Shown one piece after another: positions 1 through 7,624 of a stretch of 64,000 bases of DNA. The stretch comes from Rhizobium etli_C (GTDB lineage: Bacteria; Pseudomonadota; Alphaproteobacteria; Rhizobiales; Rhizobiaceae). Under the pieces are notes generated by a model that made no database searches, was not told where the DNA came from, and was given only the letters and a program-made list of their open reading frames with translations. The position numbers and the translations under genes are program-made. Location: assembly GCF_014198605.1 (NCBI RefSeq), contig NZ_JACIHU010000002.1; one strand, given 5' to 3'. The stretch's first letter is position 1; each line of letters starts with the position of its first letter.

Positions 1-520
1 CCTGGTCGTAGAGATCCAGCGCATCTGTCGGTTTCGTGGCGATCAGGACGTTGCCGCCGATCAGCGCCAGGTAGGGACCGATCTTCTTGTCGCGATATTC
101 CCTCGCGGTTTCCTCCAGCGTCTTGGCGACGAGGAGCCCTTTGCCGCTCAGATATTTGCGCAGCACGTCGGTGACGCGGTTGTCGAAATAGCCGTTGACG
201 TCATGGGCGATCAGATATTCGAGCGTCTGGGGATTGCCGCCGCTCATCGCGTAGATCAGCGCCGCATCGACATTGCGGTCGTCGTCGTAGATCGACGTAT
301 CGGCGGTGCGCAGCCGCTCGTCGATCGTGCCCAGCATGAAGCGCTGCATCTCGCCGGCCGAATGATCGCCGGCGACAACGGAATCCTGCACGAACTGCAG
401 CGACCGCAGCATCTTGTACGGCGAGAGATCGTCCGGATCCTGCGCATTGCCTGCGACAGGCGAAAGCATCGCCAGGCCGAGGGCCATAAATCCGACGTAA
501 CGATGCTGCCGACGCGCCAT
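1..520 (-). CDS. motC: Flagellar motor protein MotC, N-terminal part (runs off window)
   Basis: This gene is cut by the window edge; about 173 residues are visible. The ATG at 520 is followed by a signal peptide (RRQH basic start, then a hydrophobic run ending at AGNAQD), as expected for the periplasmic rhizobial motor protein MotC. It starts 10 nt after the motB stop, so the two are probably co-transcribed. In Sinorhizobium MotC binds periplasmic MotB and is folded by MotE, whose gene is also in this window (11625-12164). The call rests on signal peptide plus position; I cannot see the C-terminal part. An upstream AAGGAT sequence is a plausible ribosome binding site. Confidence 0.85.
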   Translation of the reverse strand, partial: MARRQHRYVGFMALGLAMLSPVAGNAQDPDDLSPYKMLRSLQFVQDSVVAGDHSAGEMQRFMLGTIDERLRTADTSIYDDDRNVDAALIYAMSGGNPQTLEYLIAHDVNGYFDNRVTDVLRKYLSGKGLLVAKTLEETAREYRDKKIGPYLALIGGNVLIATKPTDALDLYDQ

Positions 521-530
521 CCGACTATCC

Positions 531-1850
531 TTAATCCGCCTGCACCAGGATCTCGATTCGGCGGTTGGCCGCGTTGAACGGTTCGGCAGGCAGCTTCAAC
601 CGACGGTCGGCGAAACCGGAGACCTGCGAGATGCGCTTCTCGTCCAGCCCGCCGCGCACGAGCATGTAGTAGGCACTCTGGGCGCGGTCCATCGAAAGCC
701 GCCAGTTCTCGTTTTGCGCGCCCTTGTACTGACGCCCGTCCGTATGACCGCGGATGGCAACGGCGCCGCCCCTCTCCTTCAGAATCGTACCGATCCTTTC
801 CATGGCGAGCACCATCTCCTGGCGCGGAACCGCGGAACCGATATTGAACATCGAATCGTCGTTCTGGTCGGAGATGCTGACCAGCAGGCCGCCTTCGGCC
901 GCCGTCACCGTCAGGCCTTCGGCAAGCTTGCCGGCAACGCCGCCGATCTGTTGGGCGATCTGCGCCTGAAGCGCATCCGCTTCCTTCTTCAGCTGTTCGG
1001 TCCCGGCCGCGCTCTTGTCGGCATCCTTCTGATGATCGGCGTCCGTCTGAGCTTCCGCCTTCTTCTCGTCAGGCACCTTGCCGTCCGCCTTGGCCTCTTT
1101 GGTCTCGGCGGCGCTCTTGGTTTCCTTGCTTTCCTTGGCGTCTTTGGCTGGCTTCTGCTCGGTCGCCAAAGGCACCGGCTTCATATCCTCGGCCTTGGCG
1201 ACCTCGGTCGCCTCGCTTTCGGCCGGCTGCTGCTCGCTCTTGCCGGGCGGCAGGGTTTTTCCGGCCGTTGTCACTTCGACCTGCTTCGTCCAGAAATCCG
1301 GATCGAAGGGATCGCGATAGGCTTCGCCGCCATCGGCGCCGGTCGCCGGGCCGGAATCGGCCGCGCCCCCATCGCCCTTGGCGCTGACATTGGCCTGCTG
1401 GCCGACTTCCTGTGCGATCTCGGCGAGAACCGAATAAGGATTCTCGAAGAAGTCGGCTTCGGAATAATTGGTCTGGTCGCCTGAAGTCGACGTCTGGTCG
1501 TCACCATCCGCGGCGGATTTGCCCTCGGTCGGATTGTCTTCCTTCTGTTTCGACTTTTCGTTCTTCTCCTCCCCCTCGGCATCGTCGACAGGCTTCTTCA
1601 GGCCCTTCTCCGTCGGCTTTTCGTCGGCGAGCTTGATCGGATTGAAATAGGTCGCGACTGCGGCCTTGGTTTCCTCGTTGGCGGCGTTGACCAGCCACAT
1701 GACCAGGAAGAACGCCATCATCGCCGTCATGAAGTCGGCATAGGCAATTTTCCACGCACCGCCATGGGCACCATCATGATCACCGCCGCCATGCCGCTTG
1801 ACGATGATGATCTCGTTCCTGCCGTGGTGATGGTTTTCGCCTTCGCTCAT
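531..1850 (-). CDS. motB: Flagellar motor stator protein MotB
   Basis: 439 aa. Residues about 36-56 form the single membrane helix, with the proton-carrying aspartate at D39 in AYADFMTAMMAFF. A long Lys/Glu/Asp/Ala-rich linker (about 60-300) follows, then a C-terminal OmpA-like peptidoglycan-binding domain (IRGHTDGRQ ... NWRLSMDRAQSAY ... NRRIEILVQ). With MotA it forms the proton channel of the stator. The protein is much longer than enterobacterial MotB (about 310 aa) because of the linker, which is typical of rhizobia with MotC. The ATG overlaps the stop of the upstream gene by 4 nt (1847-1850). Confidence 0.96.
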   Translation of the reverse strand: MSEGENHHHGRNEIIIVKRHGGGDHDGAHGGAWKIAYADFMTAMMAFFLVMWLVNAANEETKAAVATYFNPIKLADEKPTEKGLKKPVDDAEGEEKNEKSKQKEDNPTEGKSAADGDDQTSTSGDQTNYSEADFFENPYSVLAEIAQEVGQQANVSAKGDGGAADSGPATGADGGEAYRDPFDPDFWTKQVEVTTAGKTLPPGKSEQQPAESEATEVAKAEDMKPVPLATEQKPAKDAKESKETKSAAETKEAKADGKVPDEKKAEAQTDADHQKDADKSAAGTEQLKKEADALQAQIAQQIGGVAGKLAEGLTVTAAEGGLLVSISDQNDDSMFNIGSAVPRQEMVLAMERIGTILKERGGAVAIRGHTDGRQYKGAQNENWRLSMDRAQSAYYMLVRGGLDEKRISQVSGFADRRLKLPAEPFNAANRRIEILVQAD

Positions 1851-2476
1851 TCGAGAACTTTCTTCAAGCTGGCCGCCCAGGCGGACATACGGGTGACGAT
1901 GACGGATTCACCGATTTCGACGGCAAGATCGATATCGTCGGCCTCGAGGTGGCGAACGGCCGCGGCATGCTCGCCGAGCTCGGTCTTCAAAATGTCGAAG
2001 AGCCTGGTCGGCCCCCTGACGACGATCGGCCCGGCAGCCCCCTCGAGAATCGCGTCACGCAGCAATGCAGCGAGGTCTCTAGCAGCCTTGACCGCAAGCG
2101 CTTCCGTCATGACGGGCGCAATGGCCGTGGCCGCGCCTGCGCTGACCAGCTGCGCGACTTCTTCGGCAATATCGCGGACGCGGGATGCGATGACCGCGGC
2201 CGCCTCGACTTCATAGCGAAGCTTCAGTTCTTCCAGCTCGCGCGCATGGACCTCGGCCAGAGCGCGCGCCTCGCTTTCGTATTTCTCGGTCAATTCAGCG
2301 GTCGCCGCAGCATGGCCTTGCACGTAGGCATCGCGACGCTCCGCCTCGACGTCGACCGGCGGTTCGCTCGGCGTCTCAGGAAAAGCATCGCCGGGGAAAT
2401 CGTCGATGTCGATGATCGGCGCTGACGGTTTCGGTTCGCCGAAATCCTTCAAATACCGAGAAAGCGAAATGCTCAT
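1847..2476 (-). CDS. Flagellar assembly protein, FliH-like candidate
   Basis: 209 aa from the ATG at 2476 (MSISLSRYLKDF); an in-frame ATG at 2503 is possible. The N-terminal quarter is Pro/Asp-rich, residues about 45-115 are a charged helical/coiled-coil stretch (AYVQGHAAATAEL, ARELEELKLRYE), and the C-terminal part ends DDIDLAVEIGESVIVTRMSAW. That layout resembles FliH/SctL, the stator that restrains the FliI ATPase, and no other FliH is seen in the cluster. It sits between flaD and motB and overlaps motB by 4 nt. The FliH assignment is inference from architecture and context. Confidence 0.6.
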   Translation of the reverse strand: MSISLSRYLKDFGEPKPSAPIIDIDDFPGDAFPETPSEPPVDVEAERRDAYVQGHAAATAELTEKYESEARALAEVHARELEELKLRYEVEAAAVIASRVRDIAEEVAQLVSAGAATAIAPVMTEALAVKAARDLAALLRDAILEGAAGPIVVRGPTRLFDILKTELGEHAAAVRHLEADDIDLAVEIGESVIVTRMSAWAASLKKVLE

Positions 2477-2677
2477 AGAAACCATCCAGCATCCGGGAGA
2501 CATGCGGCATGCTGCCCCCCGTTCAAAATGACCTTACGCGGGACATGTCCTTCGCAGCGAACAAGGGCTTGACCTTGCGCCGGCATGATTTCGGACGATG
2601 CCTTCATGCCGGAAACTAGGAAGTCAAACTTGCGCGAGGATGAATGGCGCCGCCGCCATCGACGATCTCGCCCAGCT

Positions 2678-3640
2678 CTATTCCAGCAGAATGAGGATCT
2701 TGCTTGCAGCCGTGTTCAAGATCGAGATCGCTTCGACGGCCATCTGCTTCTGGGTTTCGATCGCCTTCTGCCGGATCGAAGCCTCGTCCATATCGGTATC
2801 GACGAGCGCGCCGACACTCTTGTCGATCGAATCGGACAGATCGGCGGTGTAATCGATCTGATTGTCGATACGCGCCTTCATCACGCCGATCGAGGCGGCC
2901 GTCGTTGTCAGAGAGGAGAGCAGAGAGTCGGTCACATCAAGCATGTCGGCGAGCTGGGCGTCGGTGGTGCTTTTGCCGATCGCGACTTCCGTGCCCGTCG
3001 CCGGCGTCGTCGAATCGGCGTCCAGCAGGTAATAGTTCCGCGGTCCCGTGCCGCTGTTGTTGATCGCCTGGGCGTCAATTGCCTTGGTGAACAGGCCGCC
3101 GCTCGCATTGTTCTTGTCGATGAGGATGGTCTGCGACGACGGGAAGTCGATGCTCTGAGCCTGGTATTCGCCGCTCGAGGCGCGCACGAAGCCCGAAATG
3201 ACCGACCATGTCGGCGGCGCCGCCTTGTCGCTGTTCAGCAACCAGTTTTCCCCGGCAAAGGACGTCGATTCGACGACGGTCCTCAGCTGTTCCTTGTATT
3301 CGCTGATCTCGGCGTTGATCTTGTCCTTGTCGGTGCCGGGCTCCCTCGCCGCAACGAGCTTGGCGCGAATCTGGGTAACGAGATCGATCGCCGAAGTCAT
3401 TGCCGTGTAGGTCGCATCCACCTTAGCGGCGCCGAGACCGAGCGCGTCGCCGATCGTGCCGAGATTGGTGCTGTCCGAGCGCATGACAGTCGCCACCGAC
3501 CAGTAAGAGGCATCATCGGCCGCCGTCTCGACCCGATATCCCGACGAAACTTGCTGCTGGGTCTGACTGGCTTCTTTGTTGATGCTGCGCAGCACCGCAA
3601 GTGCATTCACCGCGGCCGCGCTGGTAATCTTTACGGTCAT
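2678..3640 (-). CDS. flaD: Flagellin FlaD (divergent paralogue)
   Basis: 320 aa from the ATG at 3640, chosen because MTVKITSAAAVNAL matches the usual flagellin start; the frame is open further upstream. Conserved N-terminal D0/D1 (QVSSGYRVETAADDASYWS, MRSD) and C-terminal D1/D0 (DSIDKSVGALVDTDMDEAS) helices flank a variable centre. It is clearly more diverged than FlaA-C: the central region is different and longer, and the end is SKILILLE rather than the LSLFR type. It probably forms a minor filament subunit. The symbol follows the R. leguminosarum flaA-B-C-D order and is less certain than the family. Confidence 0.9.
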   Translation of the reverse strand: MTVKITSAAAVNALAVLRSINKEASQTQQQVSSGYRVETAADDASYWSVATVMRSDSTNLGTIGDALGLGAAKVDATYTAMTSAIDLVTQIRAKLVAAREPGTDKDKINAEISEYKEQLRTVVESTSFAGENWLLNSDKAAPPTWSVISGFVRASSGEYQAQSIDFPSSQTILIDKNNASGGLFTKAIDAQAINNSGTGPRNYYLLDADSTTPATGTEVAIGKSTTDAQLADMLDVTDSLLSSLTTTAASIGVMKARIDNQIDYTADLSDSIDKSVGALVDTDMDEASIRQKAIETQKQMAVEAISILNTAASKILILLE

Positions 3641-3939
3641 CGACAGGGTCTCGGAATAAGATGAAAGGGCAGGCCGGGTTGCCGGCGGCGACTGAAGTGG
3701 CGTCATGCCTCCGGCGAAATTTCCGCCGGGTGTCGCAAAAGCAAATCAACTCAAGGTGAAGTTAACTCGATATCAACCTGTTCGGCAAGAGCGCAGCGGC
3801 AAGCGCAATCAACGAAGCATGCACCCGGACAAGTTATTGATATAAAATAAAGAACCGCGCCGTTTCGGGCGCGGTCCAGATGGTTTTCTGCTTGCCGCCG
3901 GATGGCGGCGCAAGATTCGGTCCAGCTTCAGCGGCCGAT
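3641..3939 (-). promoter_or_regulatory. flaD upstream / flaC downstream intergenic region
   Basis: No gene is seen in these 299 bp. The stretch is AT-richer than its surroundings (GAAGTTAACTCGATATC around 3760-3775) and should hold the flaD promoter, since a flaC terminator hairpin lies at 3854-3875. A GTTAAC word similar to those upstream of flaB and flaC is present near 3763. Confidence 0.5.
3854..3875 (-). terminator. Rho-independent terminator of flaC
   Basis: Stem ACCGCGCC (3854-3861) pairs with GGCGCGGT (3868-3875) across a 6-nt loop. Read on the minus strand it is followed by TCTTTATTTTA. It lies 64 bp after the flaC stop. Confidence 0.85.
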
Positions 3940-4851
3940 TTAGCTGCGGAACAAGGTGAGGATGTTCTGCGCGCTGGAGTTGGCGATCGACAGCGACTGG
4001 ATCGCCAGCTGCTGCTGGGTTTGCAACGCCGTCAGCTTGCTCGATTCCTCCTCCATATCGGCGTCGACGAGACGGCCGACGCCCGAGTCGATCGAATCGC
4101 TCAGCGCTCCAACGAAGTTTTCCTGCAGTTCGATACGCGTGGAGATCGAACCAAGCTGCGAGGCAGCCTTGGTCATGGCTTCGAGGCCGGCCTCGATCGA
4201 GGTCAATGCCATGGAAATCTCAGCCGAACCGAAGGTGCTGATATCCATCGAGTAGATCGAGCCGATCGTACCGTAAGATGTGCCGATAATGCCGGCGCTC
4301 GTATCGATCGTGCCGGTCGAGGTCATGCCGAAGAGAACGTTGCCCGTGGAGCTCGTATCCAGGACGTAGTCCGTTGTCTTGACCGAGACATTGCCGTTGC
4401 CGTCACGCACGAAGGTCGACACGACGCTCTTGGTGCCGTCTGCGCCGGCAACCCAGTTTTCGCCGGAGAAGGAAGCCGACTGCGCGATACTCAGGAGCTG
4501 CTGCTGCAACTGGCCGATTTCTTCCTGGACCTTAGTCTTGTCGACACCCTTTTCGGTTGCCGCGACGATCTTCGCCTTGATTTCGCTGATTACGTCGATG
4601 GCGCTGTCCATGGCGGAGTAAGCGGTGTCGACCTTGGCGGCGCCGAGACCGAGAGCGTCGGAAACGGCAGAAAGTGCCTTGTTGTCCGAACGCATGGTCG
4701 TTGCGATCGACCAGTAGGCGGCGTTGTCGGCGGCCTTTTCGACGCGGTAACCCGAGGATACGCGGTTCTGCGTGCTTTCGAGGCTGTCGTTGATGCCGCG
4801 GAGCGTCTGAAGAGCGGCCATCGCCGCGACGTTGGTCAAAATGCTGGTCAT
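3940..4851 (-). CDS. flaC: Flagellin FlaC
   Basis: 303 aa, start at ATG 4851 (MTSILTNVAAMAALQTL) with AAGGGG about 11 nt upstream; the longer frame to 4905 is not supported. The standard short rhizobial flagellin has D0/D1 helices at both ends (SSGYRVEKAADNAAYWS; DSIDSGVGRLVDADMEEES; C-terminus NILTLFRS) and a variable middle. It is close to FlaA and FlaB but more diverged than they are from each other. The gene has its own promoter region and terminator, so it is probably monocistronic. Confidence 0.96.
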   Translation of the reverse strand: MTSILTNVAAMAALQTLRGINDSLESTQNRVSSGYRVEKAADNAAYWSIATTMRSDNKALSAVSDALGLGAAKVDTAYSAMDSAIDVISEIKAKIVAATEKGVDKTKVQEEIGQLQQQLLSIAQSASFSGENWVAGADGTKSVVSTFVRDGNGNVSVKTTDYVLDTSSTGNVLFGMTSTGTIDTSAGIIGTSYGTIGSIYSMDISTFGSAEISMALTSIEAGLEAMTKAASQLGSISTRIELQENFVGALSDSIDSGVGRLVDADMEEESSKLTALQTQQQLAIQSLSIANSSAQNILTLFRS

Positions 4852-5016
4852 GAAATGATTGCCCCTTGTCGGCAGGTGGGAAAAAGGGACATTCCGGAAA
4901 GCCACCGGGAACGGGGATCAGCCTCATGCCTGTTAACCGGCTCTTAATTTCGGTTAACTCGCCGTCTCGTTGGCCTGAGAAAACAGCATTATGGTTAATC
5001 AATCGTTAACGGAAAT
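4852..5016 (-). promoter_or_regulatory. flaC promoter region
   Basis: This region shares an ordered set of words with the flaB upstream region: CATGCCTGTTAACC (4925-4938), GGTTAACTCGCCGT (4952-4965), AGAAAACAGCA (4978-4988) and ATGGTTA (4991-4997). The last three keep the same spacing in both genes, which marks them as promoter or activator sites rather than chance. Confidence 0.6.
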
Positions 5017-5046
5017 AAAAAAGCCGCGCTCCATCGAAGCGCGGCT
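5017..5046 (-). terminator. Rho-independent terminator of flaB
   Basis: AGCCGCGCT (5022-5030) pairs with AGCGCGGCT (5038-5046). Six A at 5017-5022 give a U-tract on the minus strand. A second GC-rich hairpin (GCCCGCCGG/CCGGCGGGC, 5059-5079) lies between it and the flaB stop. Confidence 0.92.
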
Positions 5047-5097
5047 CGATTTCGGGGCGCCCGCCGGAGACCGGCGGGCCGATATTTCCGAGGGCTA

Positions 5098-6006
5098 TTA
5101 GCCGCGGAACAGCGACAGGATGGTCTGCGACGAGGAGTTCGCGATCGACAGCGACTGGACGGCCAGCTGCTGCTGGGTCTGCAGAGCGCTGAGCTTGGAG
5201 GATTCTTCTTCCATGTTGGCATCGACGAGACGGCCGACACCGGAGTCGATCGAGTCGCTGAGAGCGGAGACGAAGTTTTCCTGCAGTTCGATACGCTTGG
5301 AGATCGAGCCGAGAGCAGCGCCAGCGCTGGTCATAGCCTTCAGAGCCGATTCGACGTTGGTCAGAGCGGTCTGGATCTGGCCGAGGGTGAAGTCGGTGAT
5401 GTCCATCGCGTAGACGGAACCGGTCGCACCATTCGACGTGCCGAGGATACCCGTAGAGGTTTCGACCGCACCGTTGCTCATGCCGAACAGAACGTTGCCC
5501 ATGGAGCCGTCGTCGAGAACGTAGTCGGTCATCACGACCGAAACGGCGTTGGAGCCGTCGCGGACGAAGGAGGCAACAACGTTCTTGGTGCCGTCAGCGC
5601 CGGCAACCCAGTTTTCACCGGAGAAGGAAGCCGACTGAGCGACGCTCAGGAGCTGCTGCTGCAGCTGGCTGATTTCTTCCTGGACCTTGGCCTTGTCGAC
5701 GCCATTTTCAGTCGCGGCGACCAGCTTGGCCTTGATGTCGCCGACGACGTCGATGGCGCTGTCCATTGCGGAGTAAGCGGTGTCGACCTTGGCGGCGCCG
5801 AGACCGAGAGCGTCGGAAACAGCCGAGAGAGCCTTGTTGTCCGAACGCATGGTCGTTGCGATCGACCAGTAAGCAGCATTGTCGGAAGCCTGGCCGACGC
5901 GATAGCCGGACGAAACGTGAGCCTGGGTTGTCTGGAGACCCTGGTTGATGCCGCGGAGAGTCTGGAGGGCTGCCATTGCAGCGTTATTGGTGTTGATGCT
6001 CGTCAT
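5098..6006 (-). CDS. flaB: Flagellin FlaB
   Basis: 302 aa, ATG at 6006 with AAGGGG upstream. Nearly the same as FlaA along most of its length, including the central region (TSTGILGTSNGATGS) and the C-terminal D0 helix (QTQQQLAVQSLSIANSSSQ). It is a structural filament subunit exported by the FliP/FlhB apparatus. It is followed by two hairpins and preceded by an upstream module shared with flaC, so it is probably a single-gene unit produced by tandem duplication. Confidence 0.96.
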   Translation of the reverse strand: MTSINTNNAAMAALQTLRGINQGLQTTQAHVSSGYRVGQASDNAAYWSIATTMRSDNKALSAVSDALGLGAAKVDTAYSAMDSAIDVVGDIKAKLVAATENGVDKAKVQEEISQLQQQLLSVAQSASFSGENWVAGADGTKNVVASFVRDGSNAVSVVMTDYVLDDGSMGNVLFGMSNGAVETSTGILGTSNGATGSVYAMDITDFTLGQIQTALTNVESALKAMTSAGAALGSISKRIELQENFVSALSDSIDSGVGRLVDANMEEESSKLSALQTQQQLAVQSLSIANSSSQTILSLFRG

Positions 6007-6231
6007 AGTTTACTTGCCCCTTGTTGGCAGATTTTAAGAAGGGACATTCCGGATTTCGGCCGGCCCACAGCGATCAGCATCATGCCTGTTAACCATTGTC
6101 GTTATGGTTAACTCGCCGTTTCGATGGGCCTAGAAAACAGCAAGATGGTTAAGGAAAACTAAATCTGAAACGGAAATAGCGTAAAAATATCTGAGACTTA
6201 GAAGGATTTTTATTAACCTTATATTAAAACA
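6007..6231 (-). promoter_or_regulatory. flaB promoter region
   Basis: Carries CATGCCTGTTAACC (6081-6094), GGTTAACTCGCCGT (6106-6119), AGAAAACAGCA (6132-6142) and ATGGTTA (about 6145-6151), matching the flaC upstream module in order and almost exactly in spacing. The distal part (6155-6230) is AT-rich. Confidence 0.6.
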
Positions 6232-6262
6232 TTTCGCGGCCGGGGACGACCCGGCCGCGAAA
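6232..6262 (-). terminator. Terminator hairpin of flaA
   Basis: A perfect 13-bp stem, TTTCGCGGCCGGG (6232-6244) with CCCGGCCGCGAAA (6250-6262) around a 5-nt loop, 25 bp after the flaA stop. On the minus strand TGTTTTAATATAA follows. Confidence 0.9.
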
Positions 6263-6287
6263 CTTGGAAACCTGGTGCCGACCGCTT

Positions 6288-7193
6288 TTAGCGGAAGAGC
6301 GACAGGATGTTCTGCGAAGAGGAATTCGCGATCGACAGCGACTGGATCGCCAGCTGCTGCTGGGTCTGCAGGGCGCTGAGCCTGGAGGATTCTTCTTCCA
6401 TGTTGGCGTCGACGAGGCGGCCGACACCGGAGTCGATCGAGTCGCTGAGCGCGGAGACGAAGTCGTCCTGGCTGTCGATGCGCTTGGAGAGCGAGCCGAG
6501 AGCAGCGCCGGCGCTGGTCATGGACTTCAGAGCCGCTTCAACATTGGTCAGAGCCGTCTGGATCTGGCCGGCGGTGAAGTCGGTGATGTCCATTGCGTAG
6601 ATCGAGCCGGTCGCGCCATTCGAGGTGCCGAGGATACCCGTGGAGGTTTCGACCGAGCCGCCGCTCATGCCGAACAGAACGTTGCCGGCGGAGCCGTCGT
6701 CGAGAACATAGTCGGTCGTCGTGACCGAAACGGCGTTGGAGCCGTCGCGGACGAAGGAGGAAACGACGCTCTTGGTGCCGTCAGCGCCGGCAACCCAGTT
6801 TTCACCGTTGAACGAAGCCGACTGAGCGATGCTCTTCAGCTGCTGCTGCAGCTGGCTGATTTCTTCCTGGACCTTGGCCTTGTCGACGCCGTTTTCAGTC
6901 GCGGCAACCAGCTTGGCCTTGATGTCGCCGACGACGTCGATGGCGCTGTCCATTGCGGTGTAAGCGGTGTCGACCTTGGCAGCACCCATGCCGAGAGCGT
7001 CGGAAACAGCCGAGAGAGCCTTGTTGTCCGAACGCATGGTCGTTGCGATCGACCAGTAAGCAGCGTTGTCCGAAGCCTTTTCAACGCGGTAACCGGAAGA
7101 AACGTGGTTCTGCGTGCTGTTGAGGTTCTGGTTGACGCTGCGCAGCGTCTGGAGAGCGGCCTGCGCGGAAGAATTGGTGTTAATGCTTGTCAT
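6288..7193 (-). CDS. flaA: Flagellin FlaA (principal flagellin)
   Basis: 301 aa, ATG at 7193 with AGGGGA upstream. N-terminal MTSINTNSSAQAALQTL, SSGYRVEKASDNAAYWS and C-terminal DSIDSGVGRLVDANMEEES mark the D0/D1 domains. It lacks the large D2/D3 domains of enteric flagellin, like other 'complex' rhizobial filaments. In R. leguminosarum and S. meliloti FlaA is the essential filament protein. Its upstream DNA does not carry the GTTAACC module shared by flaB and flaC, so expression may be tuned separately. Confidence 0.96.
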   Translation of the reverse strand: MTSINTNSSAQAALQTLRSVNQNLNSTQNHVSSGYRVEKASDNAAYWSIATTMRSDNKALSAVSDALGMGAAKVDTAYTAMDSAIDVVGDIKAKLVAATENGVDKAKVQEEISQLQQQLKSIAQSASFNGENWVAGADGTKSVVSSFVRDGSNAVSVTTTDYVLDDGSAGNVLFGMSGGSVETSTGILGTSNGATGSIYAMDITDFTAGQIQTALTNVEAALKSMTSAGAALGSLSKRIDSQDDFVSALSDSIDSGVGRLVDANMEEESSRLSALQTQQQLAIQSLSIANSSSQNILSLFR

Positions 7194-7624
7194 AAATCTG
7201 TCCCCTGGAAACTAGATACAAAAAGGAGGACATACCGGACTGTAGTACCGGCGATGACGGACCAGCTTCATGCTACTCGGCGCCTGCTTGTTTGGCCCAA
7301 ACCCGTCATGTCCAGGGCAATCTCGCAGCCAATGCTTGCCAACTTCTTAAAAATCGAGGTGCCGTGCCGGCTCCTTCCATTGCATAGTTAATGCCGGCTG
7401 AATCTATTCCTTCGCATGCTAACATACCGGGAAAGAAGCCGTTTTCTCTCATGAAAGAAAGCGCCTTCATGAGGCGCACCGGTTTCAAGCAAGCTTCACA
7501 TGCCAACGTGTCAGGCGCCGGGATAGCACCATCGGATCATCCACCCGTTTTCGGGGAGGACGGCCCGTGCCTGCGCCGCGCGATCGACAGCCACGCCAGA
7601 ACATTTCCTTTACGGAGTTGGGTT
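7194..7624. promoter_or_regulatory. Divergent intergenic region flaA / glycosyltransferase
   Basis: 431 bp with no supported gene once the glycosyltransferase start is set at 7625. It should contain the flaA promoter (minus) and the glycosyltransferase promoter (plus). Imperfect repeats such as CTCATGAAAGAAAGCGCC and CTTCATGAGGCGC (7448-7480) are visible. I see no sigma-54 consensus. Confidence 0.5.

Noticed and set aside
714..1484. Long open frame on the plus strand opposite motB
   Set aside because: It is the antisense shadow of the repetitive, charged motB linker, and no product family fits.
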